Shown piece after piece: positions 42,690 to 51,333 of a stretch of DNA of 64,000 bases (its first letter is position 1; every line of letters begins with the position of its first letter). Position numbers and translations under genes: made by a program. The notes beneath the pieces were generated by a model that had not been told where the DNA came from, did no database searches, and saw nothing but the letters and a program-made list of their open reading frames with translations. Source of the DNA: CADEDV01 sp048498035 (GTDB taxonomy: Bacteria; Bacteroidota; Bacteroidia; Chitinophagales; Chitinophagaceae); contig JBEHYT010000007.1 in the NCBI GenBank assembly GCA_048498035.1, positions 62,001 to 126,000 on the forward strand. The letters run 5' to 3'.

Positions 42690-43346
42690 TTATCTTCTAA
42701 CACCTTCCACCATCGGCACAAAAGAAAAATAGTCAAAAAGCTCTTCTTTAAGACTTCCGTCGGGAAGTTTGGTGAGGCGCATCATTTGCTGGCGGTCTCC
42801 CGCTCCTACCGGGATAACCATCATACCACCGGTTTTGAGCTGCTGCACGAGTTTAGGAGGAATTTCAGGCGCTGCGGCCGTAATCAGAATTTTATCAAAA
42901 GGACCGTAGGTAGGCAATCCTTCGTAACCGTCTCCGTAGAAAAATTTAATGGACGGATATTTCCTGATATAAGTAAACTGCTTGTTGTTGTCGTATAATT
43001 TCTTCTGCCGTTCAATCGTAAATACCTGTGCGCCCAGTTCGGCCAGTACAGATGCCTGGTAAACGCTGCCCGTACCTACTTCAAGCACTTTGTCAAATTT
43101 CTTCACCTCCAGTAGTTGCGTTTGGTATGCAACGGTATATGGCTGGGAAATCGTCTGGTCTTCGCCAATCGGAAAGGCACGGTCTTCATAAGCTACATCG
43201 TCAAAAGCTGAATCGAGAAAGAAATGCCTGGGTATACGCGAAACGGCATCCAGCACTGCTTCGTCTGTAATTCCTTTTGCACGAATGGTATCCACAAGTT
43301 TTTTGCGCATGCCCTTGTGCCGGTAAGTATCTTCAACGGGTCTCAT
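42690..43346 (-). CDS. pcm: Protein-L-isoaspartate O-methyltransferase
   Basis: This 218-residue class I methyltransferase repairs isoaspartyl residues using S-adenosylmethionine. It has the family segments IPRHFFLDSAFDDVAYEDRAFPIGEDQTISQPY (about 39-71), motif I VLEVGTGSVYQASVLAELGA and the later ILITAAAPEIPPKLVQQL. In motif I a valine replaces the usual second glycine (GTGSG). The ATG at 43346 is preferred over a TTG at 43367. Length fits the family. Confidence 0.92.
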   Translation of the reverse strand: MRPVEDTYRHKGMRKKLVDTIRAKGITDEAVLDAVSRIPRHFFLDSAFDDVAYEDRAFPIGEDQTISQPYTVAYQTQLLEVKKFDKVLEVGTGSVYQASVLAELGAQVFTIERQKKLYDNNKQFTYIRKYPSIKFFYGDGYEGLPTYGPFDKILITAAAPEIPPKLVQQLKTGGMMVIPVGAGDRQQMMRLTKLPDGSLKEELFDYFSFVPMVEGVRR

Positions 43347-43419
43347 AAGTTGCCTGCAAGATAACAAACCGCGCGGCGAGTTCGCATTTTTGCGCAGTGA
43401 AATTCAAATGGCCCGTTTC

Positions 43420-45153
43420 TCAGGCCCCGGAAAGTTTCATATCCGCAATCACAGCCTGGATCTTTTTCTCCAATGCAGCATCCACTTTTTTGAAATCAGC
43501 GGCGCTTGCCAGCGGTGCATTTACGCTAAAATAGAATTTGATCTTGGGTTCAGTACCACTCGGTCTTGCCGAGATGCTGGTGCCGTCTTCCAGGATAAAT
43601 TGTAATACGTTTGATTTGGGGAGCGTGATATCCCATTCTTCGCCTGTTTGCAGGTTTTTCCCTTTTTTCAGTTCATAATCCAGCAGTTTCACTACCGGAG
43701 AACCGTTGATCTCTTTGGGAGGCGCATTTCGATACGTTTCCATCATCGCGGCGATTTGCTGCTGGCCGTCCATTCCTTTTTTTGTGATGGAGATCAGGTG
43801 TTCTTTATAAAAACCATATTGCACATACAGGTCGATCATTTTCTGGAAAAGGCTTCTGCCTTTTTCTTTTTCATACGCCGCCATTTCGCAGAGCAGCGCC
43901 ACGGCGCTGATACCGTCTTTATCGCGGATCTTATCACCAATCATCAACCCAAAACTTTCTTCCCCGCCGATAACATAATTTTCTTTCCCTTCTTTTTCGC
44001 GGATCAGTTCGGCAATCCATTTAAAGCCTGTCAATACCCTGTAGCAACTAACATCATTGCCTTTTGCAAGTTCGTCTATCATGGGGGTGGTTACGATGGT
44101 GGTGATCACCATATCGTTGGGTTGTGCAATTCCTTTCGCTTTTCTCGCTTCGGTCAGGTAATTGAATGCAAGTACCGCTGTCTGGTTGCCATTCATCAGC
44201 ACCCAGTTCCCATCGTTATCTTTTACGCCAATGGCAATCCGGTCCGCATCGGGATCGGTGCCTGCGAGAATATCTGCATCCAATTCCCTGGCCAGTTTCA
44301 GGCCGTAACTCATGGCTTCACTTTCTTCCGGGTTGGGATACGCAACGGTGGGGAAATTTCCATCGGGCGTAGCCTGTTCTTTTACAATGTGCACATTTTT
44401 AAAACCAAATTTTTCCAATACCGGCGGCACCAGTTTGATCCCCGTTCCGTGAATAGGTGTATATACGATCTTCATATCAGCGTGTTTGCTGATAATGTCG
44501 GGGTATACACTCAACCCTTTCACCATTTCCATATACTTCTCATCCATGTCTTTACCGATGCTGGTGATCAGCGCTTCACCGCCACTCCATTTTACATCAT
44601 CCACCGATGCGATCTTGTCCACTTCACGAATTACATTTTTATCATGCGGTGGCACCAATTGAGAGCCGTCATTCCAGTAGGCCTTGTAGCCATTATATTC
44701 TTTGGGATTGTGAGAGGCAGTACAAACCACGCCGCCCTGGCAACCAAGCGTGCGGATGGCAAAGGAAAGTTCCGGTGTGGGCCGCAAATCTTCAAAGAGA
44801 TATACGCGAATTCCATTGGCTGCAAAAACATTGGCCGTGGTTTCAGCAAAAAAGCGACTGTTGTTGCGGGAGTCGTGTGCTATCGCCACTTTTATTTCTT
44901 TTCCCTCGTAGCATTGTTTCAGGTAATTCGCATAACCCTGCGTGGCCATGCCCACGGTGTATTTGTTCATCCGGTTGGTGCCCACGCCCATAATCCCACG
45001 TAAGCCCCCGGTTCCAAACTCAAGGTTGCGGTAAAAAGCTTCTTCCAGCTCACGCGGATTCTCCTGTTGCAACTTTTTAACCTGGTCCTTCGTGTCCTGG
45101 TCAAAATTTCCATTCAGCCAGGTGTTGATCTTCTCCTGAATTTTTGCGTCCAT
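43420..45153 (-). CDS. Phospho-sugar mutase (phosphoglucomutase/phosphomannomutase family)
   Basis: This 577-residue alpha-D-phosphohexomutase interconverts hexose 1- and 6-phosphates. Four-domain layout: N-terminal FGTGGLRGIMGVGTNRMN near residues 46-63, active-site serine in VCTASHNPKEYNGYKAYW, metal loop TDPDADRIA near 300 and the sugar loop GGEESFGLMIGDKIRDKDG; the phosphate loop SARPSGTEPKIKFYF is near the C-terminus. The length fits the PgcA-like long form common in Bacteroidota. The ATG at 45153 is chosen; the open frame continues upstream to 45438 only as an antisense shadow of the next gene. Confidence 0.93.
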   Translation of the reverse strand: MDAKIQEKINTWLNGNFDQDTKDQVKKLQQENPRELEEAFYRNLEFGTGGLRGIMGVGTNRMNKYTVGMATQGYANYLKQCYEGKEIKVAIAHDSRNNSRFFAETTANVFAANGIRVYLFEDLRPTPELSFAIRTLGCQGGVVCTASHNPKEYNGYKAYWNDGSQLVPPHDKNVIREVDKIASVDDVKWSGGEALITSIGKDMDEKYMEMVKGLSVYPDIISKHADMKIVYTPIHGTGIKLVPPVLEKFGFKNVHIVKEQATPDGNFPTVAYPNPEESEAMSYGLKLARELDADILAGTDPDADRIAIGVKDNDGNWVLMNGNQTAVLAFNYLTEARKAKGIAQPNDMVITTIVTTPMIDELAKGNDVSCYRVLTGFKWIAELIREKEGKENYVIGGEESFGLMIGDKIRDKDGISAVALLCEMAAYEKEKGRSLFQKMIDLYVQYGFYKEHLISITKKGMDGQQQIAAMMETYRNAPPKEINGSPVVKLLDYELKKGKNLQTGEEWDITLPKSNVLQFILEDGTSISARPSGTEPKIKFYFSVNAPLASAADFKKVDAALEKKIQAVIADMKLSGA

Positions 45154-45250
45154 AGTTTTACTGATTGAGGGCAATGAAGATAAGCCAAAACTCGCATCCA
45201 TAACAGTTGTTAAAGAGGAATTAATGAATCCACCCGCATGATAAAGTACG

Positions 45251-45258
45251 TACATTTG
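45251..45258 (+). promoter_or_regulatory. TAnnTTTG element at the start of the DUF2279-like gene
   Basis: TACATTTG matches the -7 consensus and ends 1 nt before the ATG at 45260. If this promoter is used, the transcript start would lie downstream of that ATG, favouring the ATG at 45269 as the true start. Confidence 0.4.
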
Positions 45259-45259
45259 C

Positions 45260-46303
45260 ATGTTCAACATGCACCTGCACGGATATACCCGCTTCATTGG
45301 CATTTTGCTGTTTTCTGCAATACTTTTTGCCGAGCCGTTGGCTGCGCAGGACAGTACTGTGCAATCATTCCATTTGGACGCAACAGCGGCTGATCCATCT
45401 CCCCCGCCCCGGTTTGTTCTTAGCGATCCTGACACCATCGGCGGCCTTGATGCGCGTACCGTTCGGCGACGTGTACGACTGGTGGCGTTGGGAAATGTGG
45501 TGGGTTATGGAACGGCTATGATTGGACTATACTCTGCCTGGTATAAGGATTATCCGCAATCGCATTTTCACACGTTTAATGACTTTCCCGAATGGCAGCA
45601 GGTGGATAAGGTGGGCCATTTTTATAGCGCCTATATCGAAAGCCGCGGCAGTATGGAACTTTGGCGCTGGACTGGCATCGACCGGAAAAAAAGAATCTGG
45701 CTGGGTGGAATGAGCGGCGCGGTGTATCAAACCGTAATTGAAACGCTGGATGGATTTAGTTCTGAATGGGGATGGAGCTGGGGCGACTTTGGCGCCAATG
45801 TAATAGGTAGCGGCGCTTTGGTGGCGCAGGAACTGGCCTGGGATGATCAGCGGATTAAATTCAAATTTTCAACGCATCGCAAACGTTATTCAGACCCTAC
45901 GCTTAACCAGCGAAGTGATGAGCTGTTTGGTAATTCATTTGCCGAACGGTTTATCAAAGACTATAATGGTCAAACGTATTGGGCCAGCATAAACCTGGGT
46001 TCATTTTTACCAAAAAGCAATTGGCCTAAATGGTTATCTGTATCCGTTGGTTATGGTGCGGAAGGTATGTTTGGCGCTACTGAAAATGTAGCTCGTAACG
46101 ACCAGGATATGATCACGTTTGACCGGCGTGATATTCGCCGCTACCGCCAATGGTACCTGGCGCCCGATATTGACCTGAGCAAAATAAAATCAAACAAAAA
46201 AGCGATCCGTTTCATACTGACCTTTCTAAGCGCTTTTAAGTTTCCCACTCCGGCACTTGAGTTTTCCAGGGGGCGATTCAAGTTGCACGGCCTTTATTTC
46301 TAA
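45260..46303 (+). CDS. DUF2279/YfiM-like exported protein
   Basis: This 347-residue protein has a signal peptide (about 1-30) and the segment YSAYIESRGSMELWRWTGIDRKKRIWLGGMSG near residues 115-146, a DUF2279-type stretch with an alternating hydrophobic pattern. Function is unknown; family members are lipoproteins or outer-membrane-associated proteins. The start may be the ATG at 45269 rather than 45260 (see the -7 element). It is divergent from the phospho-sugar mutase with about 106 bp between starts. Confidence 0.7.
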   Translation: MFNMHLHGYTRFIGILLFSAILFAEPLAAQDSTVQSFHLDATAADPSPPPRFVLSDPDTIGGLDARTVRRRVRLVALGNVVGYGTAMIGLYSAWYKDYPQSHFHTFNDFPEWQQVDKVGHFYSAYIESRGSMELWRWTGIDRKKRIWLGGMSGAVYQTVIETLDGFSSEWGWSWGDFGANVIGSGALVAQELAWDDQRIKFKFSTHRKRYSDPTLNQRSDELFGNSFAERFIKDYNGQTYWASINLGSFLPKSNWPKWLSVSVGYGAEGMFGATENVARNDQDMITFDRRDIRRYRQWYLAPDIDLSKIKSNKKAIRFILTFLSAFKFPTPALEFSRGRFKLHGLYF

Positions 46304-46379
46304 CAGCGTCGAAATTGCTTTCTGCCCGTCTCCATATTTTATAGTTCGGGGACACGGCCCATTTCTTCAGGCAGGAAAT

Positions 46380-46880
46380 TCAAACAAGGTAGGCTCCTGC
46401 AACGCGATCTCCGGATACTTCCACGTAAATGTGCTCCTGGAGCGTGGTAGAAATAGAAACACCCACGTAATCCGGGTGTACCGGAAAGGAATTGTGGCTT
46501 CGGCCCACCAATACAAGTGCCTGGATCTTACGGGGTTGTTTATCCAGGAATGGCTTTAGGGCGTATAGCAACGTACGGCCGCTATTGGCCACATCGTCGA
46601 TAATGATGACCACTTTATCTGCCACCTGCACTTCCCTGTCTAATGTAACTTCGCGGGGTTGCTTTTTATCCAGGGATACCTGAACAAGTTCGGTTTTTAC
46701 ATCAGACAATGAAGCCAGTATCTGTTGAAGATTTTTCGCAACAATGCTTCCGTTTTCACGGATGCCGGCCAGTATTAAATTTTGCTCGCCTTCATTATTC
46801 TCCAATATTTCCAGCGCCATGCGGCGTAATTTTTTCTCGGCCTGCGCCTGATCCAGGATATATTTCGATTGAGAAGACAT
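46380..46880 (-). CDS. PyrR-like phosphoribosyltransferase family protein
   Basis: This 166-residue type I phosphoribosyltransferase has the PRPP-binding loop VVIIIDDVANSGRTLLYAL (about 89-107) and the flexible-loop and hood regions of the PyrR/HPRT group (DKKQPREVTLDREVQ). In PyrR the motif is usually VDDVLYTGRT; the ANSGRT variant leaves the exact base specificity open. Some relatives regulate pyrimidine genes by RNA binding, but no such RNA element or pyr gene is seen here. It is divergent from the Fe-S gene. Confidence 0.8.
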   Translation of the reverse strand: MSSQSKYILDQAQAEKKLRRMALEILENNEGEQNLILAGIRENGSIVAKNLQQILASLSDVKTELVQVSLDKKQPREVTLDREVQVADKVVIIIDDVANSGRTLLYALKPFLDKQPRKIQALVLVGRSHNSFPVHPDYVGVSISTTLQEHIYVEVSGDRVAGAYLV

Positions 46881-46925
46881 AAACTTTGCTTACAAGCCGT
46901 AAATTAGCACTTGTAATTGATTACC

Positions 46926-48251
46926 ATGCAAATCGCACAACAAATTTTATTCGTTCTCCTCAGCTCAGCAGCCGTTTTCCTGTTTGCAAGAAAAGTGAAA
47001 GCGATCACCCGCAACATCCGGTTGGGGCGTGATGAATCTATTGCTGATCAACCGGCGCGCCGTTGGCGAAATGTGTTGTTGCTGGCCTTTGGCCAGAAAA
47101 AAATGTTTCGTAACCCGCTGGTGGCTGTTCTTCATTTTTTTGTATATGCAGGGTTTATCATTATCAATATTGAGGTATTGGAGATTATCCTCGATGGCAT
47201 CTTTGGCACACACCGCCTTTTTGCGCAACCACTCGGCGGTTTCTATATTTTCCTGATCAATGCTTTTGAAGTGTTGGCATTGCTGGTGCTCGCAGCCTGC
47301 CTGATCTTCCTGGTGCGTAGAAATTTATTAAAACTAAAGCGATTTATCAGCAAAGACCTGGATGGCTGGCCCAGAAGCGACGCGAATTATATTCTCATTA
47401 CGGAAGTAGTGCTGATGAGCCTGTTCCTCCTACTAAATGCCAGTGATACCCTTTTACAGGCGCGCGGTGTTGAACATTATGCGATGCACCCAACAGGGAA
47501 CTTTGTTATCTCCCAATACCTGCATCCATTACTCAATGGCGTTAGCGATAACGGCCTTGAAATACTGGAGCGACTGTGCTGGTGGCTGCACATCGCCGGC
47601 ATTTATGCGTTTCTCAATTACCTTCCTTATTCCAAGCACCTGCATATCCTGCTTGCGTTTCCTAATGCCTATTATGCGCGGCTGGAACCGATGGGAGAAA
47701 TGGAAAATATGCCTGCCATCCAGCATGAAGTACTTTATGCCATGCAGCCTGAACTTGCACCCGCTGCCACCGAAGCCAGCGCCCCGGCGCAAAAATTTGG
47801 AGCCAAAGACGTGCAGGACCTGAGTTGGAAAAACCTGATGGATGCTTACAGTTGCACCGAATGTGGCCGCTGTTCAGCCGCCTGCCCCGCCAACATCACC
47901 GGCAAATTGCTTTCTCCCCGCAAAATTATGATGGATACCCGGGACCGTGTAGAACAGGTTGGAAAAAATATTGCAGCAAATGGCTCCTTCCAGGATGATG
48001 GGAAATCCCTGTTGCATGATTACATCAGCGTGGAAGAACTTCGCGCCTGCACTACCTGTAACGCCTGTGTACAGGAATGCCCTGTAAGTATCAGCCCGCT
48101 GGATATCATTCTCCAGTTGCGACGCTACCTCGTAATGGAAGAAAGCAATTCGCCGCAGGAATGGAATGCGATGTTCAGCAACGTTGAAAACAATTTTGCG
48201 CCCTGGAAATTCAGCCCGGATGAGCGTGATAAGTGGGCGCAGGAAATGTAA
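46926..48251 (+). CDS. Membrane (Fe-S)-binding protein, HdrC/NarI-like with two 4Fe-4S motifs
   Basis: This 441-residue protein has five or six transmembrane helices (about 4-250) in a NarI/HdrE-like arrangement, then a cytoplasmic part with two 4Fe-4S motifs: CTECGRCSAACP near residue 312 and CTTCNACVQECP near 378. It is expected to pass electrons between the quinone pool and a CCG-domain partner. That partner is encoded at 51334-52119, separated by four genes. The ATG at 46926 is used in preference to a TTG at 46917. Confidence 0.88.
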   Translation: MQIAQQILFVLLSSAAVFLFARKVKAITRNIRLGRDESIADQPARRWRNVLLLAFGQKKMFRNPLVAVLHFFVYAGFIIINIEVLEIILDGIFGTHRLFAQPLGGFYIFLINAFEVLALLVLAACLIFLVRRNLLKLKRFISKDLDGWPRSDANYILITEVVLMSLFLLLNASDTLLQARGVEHYAMHPTGNFVISQYLHPLLNGVSDNGLEILERLCWWLHIAGIYAFLNYLPYSKHLHILLAFPNAYYARLEPMGEMENMPAIQHEVLYAMQPELAPAATEASAPAQKFGAKDVQDLSWKNLMDAYSCTECGRCSAACPANITGKLLSPRKIMMDTRDRVEQVGKNIAANGSFQDDGKSLLHDYISVEELRACTTCNACVQECPVSISPLDIILQLRRYLVMEESNSPQEWNAMFSNVENNFAPWKFSPDERDKWAQEM

Positions 48252-48253
48252 GT

Positions 48254-48748
48254 CTATCGTTCATCAGCGCTGGGGCCATACATTCCCGGTACCGGTACAT
48301 CCAGCAGGCGAAGAAAAACAGATAGCTGTCCACGGTGGTGAATATTGTGATTAAGCGTCCAGCCACGAACCGCCACCTTTTTTGGAATGGAATAAATCAC
48401 CTGTTCACCACGCCGAATAATCCAGGTTTTTGCAAAATCTTCATCGGTCATTTTTTCAAGTTCCGCTAATGCTGCCGATAGATTCTGGTCAAACAGCGCA
48501 AGCAACGCCTCGCTGCTTTCCGCCACCTGCGGACCAAACTTCTTCTTCATAAAGTCAAAATCATCTGCCTGGCTAATATCCACTACCCAATACAAATTTT
48601 CGGCAATATGCGTGGCCAGCCGGCCTACCGACATCGATTTTGGATGCGGTTTCCAGTCTTTTTTGTCGAATGGAACGCGCTCCAGCATTTTGCGGGTCAT
48701 CGCTGCATCCTGCTTCAGTTCAGCAATAAAGCTGTCTTTGATGGGCAT
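48254..48748 (-). CDS. DinB family protein
   Basis: This 164-residue four-helix-bundle protein has the DinB features: an N-terminal KQDAAMTRKMLERVPFDKKDWKPHPKSMSVGRLATHIAE segment with His at about residue 48, and NHNIHHRGQLSVFLRLLDVPVPGMYGPSADE near the end with two histidines, giving the typical His3 metal site. Members include thiol-dependent transferases and unknown-function proteins. It ends 3 nt after the convergent Fe-S gene. Confidence 0.88.
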   Translation of the reverse strand: MPIKDSFIAELKQDAAMTRKMLERVPFDKKDWKPHPKSMSVGRLATHIAENLYWVVDISQADDFDFMKKKFGPQVAESSEALLALFDQNLSAALAELEKMTDEDFAKTWIIRRGEQVIYSIPKKVAVRGWTLNHNIHHRGQLSVFLRLLDVPVPGMYGPSADER

Positions 48749-48772
48749 TGTTGATTGATTTATTGGTGATGG

Positions 48773-49486
48773 TTAGTGTTGTCCGTCTTCCCAGCGGCTT
48801 ACCTGGTCTTCAATTTTCTGCGTTACTACATCGGGGTTTTCAAGCTGGTGAACGGCATCTTTTTTTCGAAACATCCTCCAGGCCTGTATCAATGCCGTAA
48901 CCAGGAAAATTCCACCGATGATCCAGCTTAGCACATGCTGGTTATTATGGATCTTATCGGCAATCAGTCGCCCGCCCAGTATAAAAAGCAGGTTTCCTGC
49001 AAAAGTACCGATCCCAATACCGATGATATAGGTGTTGTAATGATCTGCGCGGGGTTGTAAAATCTTTTTTGAAAAAAGAACGGTGCTCCAGCCAAACCAA
49101 AACGGGATTTGCACGGGATTGATGGCGCTCATGGTAAAGCCAAGCACCAGTTTGGGTAAGGTGCTGTCCAGGATCACATTCTTTTCCTGGGTGGGATGGG
49201 CTGCTGCATAAAAGCTGGCAAGGGCCAGCGCCAGCACAATACCCAGCGTTACCCATTCCAGCACTTTCAGCACTTTCTCCTGCTTGCGGATCCAGTCCAT
49301 GGCAACCAGTGAAAGGCGTACATATATTACCTCGGCAAGTAAAGAGCCGATGGAAAAAAGAACAGCCGCACGGATGCCGCTGCTAACTGAGATTTGCATC
49401 GCCGCAATATTCAGTGTTCCCAATGGCAGGGAGCCAAGGAAACTGACAAGCATACCGACAAAAAAAATACGGACGAGCGAACGCAT
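48773..49486 (-). CDS. LysE family transporter
   Basis: This 237-residue membrane protein has about six helices with the family signature SFLGSLPLGTLNIAAMQISVSSGIRAA at residues about 14-40 and a second half GIGIGTFAGNLLFILGGRL. LysE-family proteins export amino acids or related small molecules; the substrate is unknown. A near-consensus TATCTTCG lies just upstream of the start on this strand. The DinB gene is co-directional, 24 nt downstream. Confidence 0.87.
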   Translation of the reverse strand: MRSLVRIFFVGMLVSFLGSLPLGTLNIAAMQISVSSGIRAAVLFSIGSLLAEVIYVRLSLVAMDWIRKQEKVLKVLEWVTLGIVLALALASFYAAAHPTQEKNVILDSTLPKLVLGFTMSAINPVQIPFWFGWSTVLFSKKILQPRADHYNTYIIGIGIGTFAGNLLFILGGRLIADKIHNNQHVLSWIIGGIFLVTALIQAWRMFRKKDAVHQLENPDVVTQKIEDQVSRWEDGQH

Positions 49487-49500
49487 AAAGCGAAGATAAA

Positions 49501-49693
49501 ATTAAAAAGAGAAAAACGAAGATCGGCGATTTACAATTCGTAGATTCTGCGACTCGATGATTTGTTAATTCTGTCGGCGCAATTTCGTTTCCACATAGAA
49601 TTAATTAGCACATCAGCCACATTTCCACATTAGCACATTAACCAGATTTCCCTGCATTATCGAATCACCGAATCACAGAATTATTGAATTGGT
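49501..49693. repeat. Intergenic stretch with AATGTG micro-repeats and an octamer repeat
   Basis: At 49604-49641, read on -, AATGTG words recur (AATGTGCTAATGTGGAAATGTG). At 49662-49693, four GAATYAYY-type octamers follow each other (GAATCACC, GAATCACA, GAATTATT, GAATTGGT). No gene is evident; the region lies just after the stop codon of the ATP-grasp gene. Confidence 0.6.
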
Positions 49694-49695
49694 CT

Positions 49696-50739
49696 TTATT
49701 CATATTGTTCCAGCATCTTAAAATGCTTTTTTGACTCCCGCAGAAAATTCCAGCCCCGTCGAAATGACCAGTATGGAGTACCGTTTTTGTGATTGTAACG
49801 GCTAATCCGGTAAAGCGCTTTCCAATGCTGAAGAATAGTACCGTAGGCCTTCCAGATGCTCATGCCACAGTCGTAAATATGATTGGGCTCTGCTCCGCAG
49901 CCGTTAAATTCCAGGATCAGGAAATTCTTACCTGCTTTCAGATCTTCAACAGACGTGGTTTTGATATCATAACGCCCGTAATAGAATTTATCGGTGTAGT
50001 GGCTTAGGTCGTCAAACACCTTTTGAAGCTGTCCGTCTATTTCCCGGTGCAAGTTGGTAAAGTGTGCGCCGCGATTATGGTTTCCCGCATAGGAAAGATA
50101 GAATATCTCGCCGGCGGGAACAATGCGTTCAAACCGGTGTCCATGCTTGCGTTCCATTTCTTCCATCCTGAACCGCGCGCGGGGATGTGTTTCGATCAAT
50201 TGTTTTAGGGTCAGTTCACCATCTCCCCTTACCTGCAACAATTCCTTGTCGATAAACCCGCTCACCGTGCCGGTGGTTTCCCAGGGAAACCGGTAGTAAA
50301 AAACGCTCACTTCCACCGGCAGCATGATCAGGTCTTGCACAATATATTCTACCGGGATGCGATCATGGTATTTGAGCAGTTGGTCTTCATTCTCAATTTT
50401 TCGAAACAGGATGCCTTTCATACCCACATCCGGCTTTACAATAAACGGATACGTGAAACCAGCCTCCTCAACACGTTTTTTTACCTCTTCAAAAGACCAA
50501 TCGTGCATGATATAAATTGTCTTTGGCACAAGATGGGGCGGCAATTGATCATACATTTCCTTTTTCCCCTCACCCTCAAACCCTCCAAAGGTGATGGTTG
50601 GATTCGAAGAACTGAAAAACCACATTGAGCGGCTACGCAGGCAATACCAAAACCACACAAAACTGATCGGGAAATACAGCACATAAAAATTCCACAGTTC
50701 CCAGTTAGTGAGCCGCTGAAAAAACTTTTTGATCCCCAT
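49696..50739 (-). CDS. Membrane-anchored ATP-grasp-like protein
   Basis: This 347-residue protein starts at the ATG at 50739, with a transmembrane helix at about 18-36, then an ATP-grasp-like fold: YPFIVKPDVGMKGILFRKI near 97-115, an EYIVQDLIMLPVEVSVFYYRFP segment and the late LILEFNGCGAEPNHIYDCG, with Glu and Asn placed like metal ligands. The fold resembles D-Ala-D-Ala ligase/carboxylate-amine ligases, but substrates are unknown. The longer frame to 50829 is antisense to the next gene and not preferred. Adjacent genes do not suggest a pathway. Confidence 0.7.
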   Translation of the reverse strand: MGIKKFFQRLTNWELWNFYVLYFPISFVWFWYCLRSRSMWFFSSSNPTITFGGFEGEGKKEMYDQLPPHLVPKTIYIMHDWSFEEVKKRVEEAGFTYPFIVKPDVGMKGILFRKIENEDQLLKYHDRIPVEYIVQDLIMLPVEVSVFYYRFPWETTGTVSGFIDKELLQVRGDGELTLKQLIETHPRARFRMEEMERKHGHRFERIVPAGEIFYLSYAGNHNRGAHFTNLHREIDGQLQKVFDDLSHYTDKFYYGRYDIKTTSVEDLKAGKNFLILEFNGCGAEPNHIYDCGMSIWKAYGTILQHWKALYRISRYNHKNGTPYWSFRRGWNFLRESKKHFKMLEQYE

Positions 50740-50815
50740 AGCGGTAAAAATAAACCACCGGCTCCTAAATCCGGTACAAAATAGCTGTAAATTTATTCGA
50801 CCAAAACCAGCCAAC

Positions 50816-51322
50816 ATGCGAACATTCATTCTGCTAATCGTGTGCGTATTGGCAGCACGTCATGCACCCCTCCGGGCAGCCCCTACCGTTTCTTTCCCTG
50901 ACAGCCTTTCCCGGGCAACCGGGCTATCAATCAACCCCTCGGATCTAAGTGCCCGTGACCTTGAAAAAATGACGGGCATAAAACTTTCGCTGAAAGAAAA
51001 AGTTCTCTGGGGTATTTACAAGAAAAAATTATCTGTAAAAAACAAAAGCGGCATTACAAATATGCCGGAATTACAGGGTGATCCGGGCGCAGCCGCAAAA
51101 ACCTTCGGAATTCTTTCACTCATCTGTTTGTTTATCCCCTATCTCAGCCTGCTTGCCATCCCCTTTGCAATTATTGCCATTGTAAAAGGCTCAAGGGCGA
51201 AGCGAAAAGATCCGCTAAATCGTAAAGCACGTACCGGAATTACATTGGGAATTGTAACTTTGAGCCTGCTGGTGGCAGCGCTTGTTGTTGCCATCATCAT
51301 ATTGTCTGGCTTAACATTTTAA
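50816..51322 (+). CDS. Hypothetical membrane protein with DUF4190-like tail
   Basis: This 168-residue protein has a signal-like N-terminus (about 1-20), a polar middle (about 30-85) and two transmembrane helices (about 98-120 and 141-166) joined by a basic KGSRAKRKDPLNRKARTG linker, the DUF4190-type arrangement. Function unknown. It ends 11 nt before the CCG-protein gene and is possibly cotranscribed with it. Confidence 0.65.
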   Translation: MRTFILLIVCVLAARHAPLRAAPTVSFPDSLSRATGLSINPSDLSARDLEKMTGIKLSLKEKVLWGIYKKKLSVKNKSGITNMPELQGDPGAAAKTFGILSLICLFIPYLSLLAIPFAIIAIVKGSRAKRKDPLNRKARTGITLGIVTLSLLVAALVVAIIILSGLTF

Positions 51323-51333
51323 CCCAACCCTTC

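Noticed and set aside
43648..45003. 451-residue open frame on + within the phospho-sugar mutase
   Set aside because: It is fully antisense to a well supported enzyme gene and shows no family motifs.
45154..45438. Upstream extension of the phospho-sugar mutase frame
   Set aside because: It overlaps the divergent DUF2279-like gene, and the family sequence begins at the ATG at 45153.
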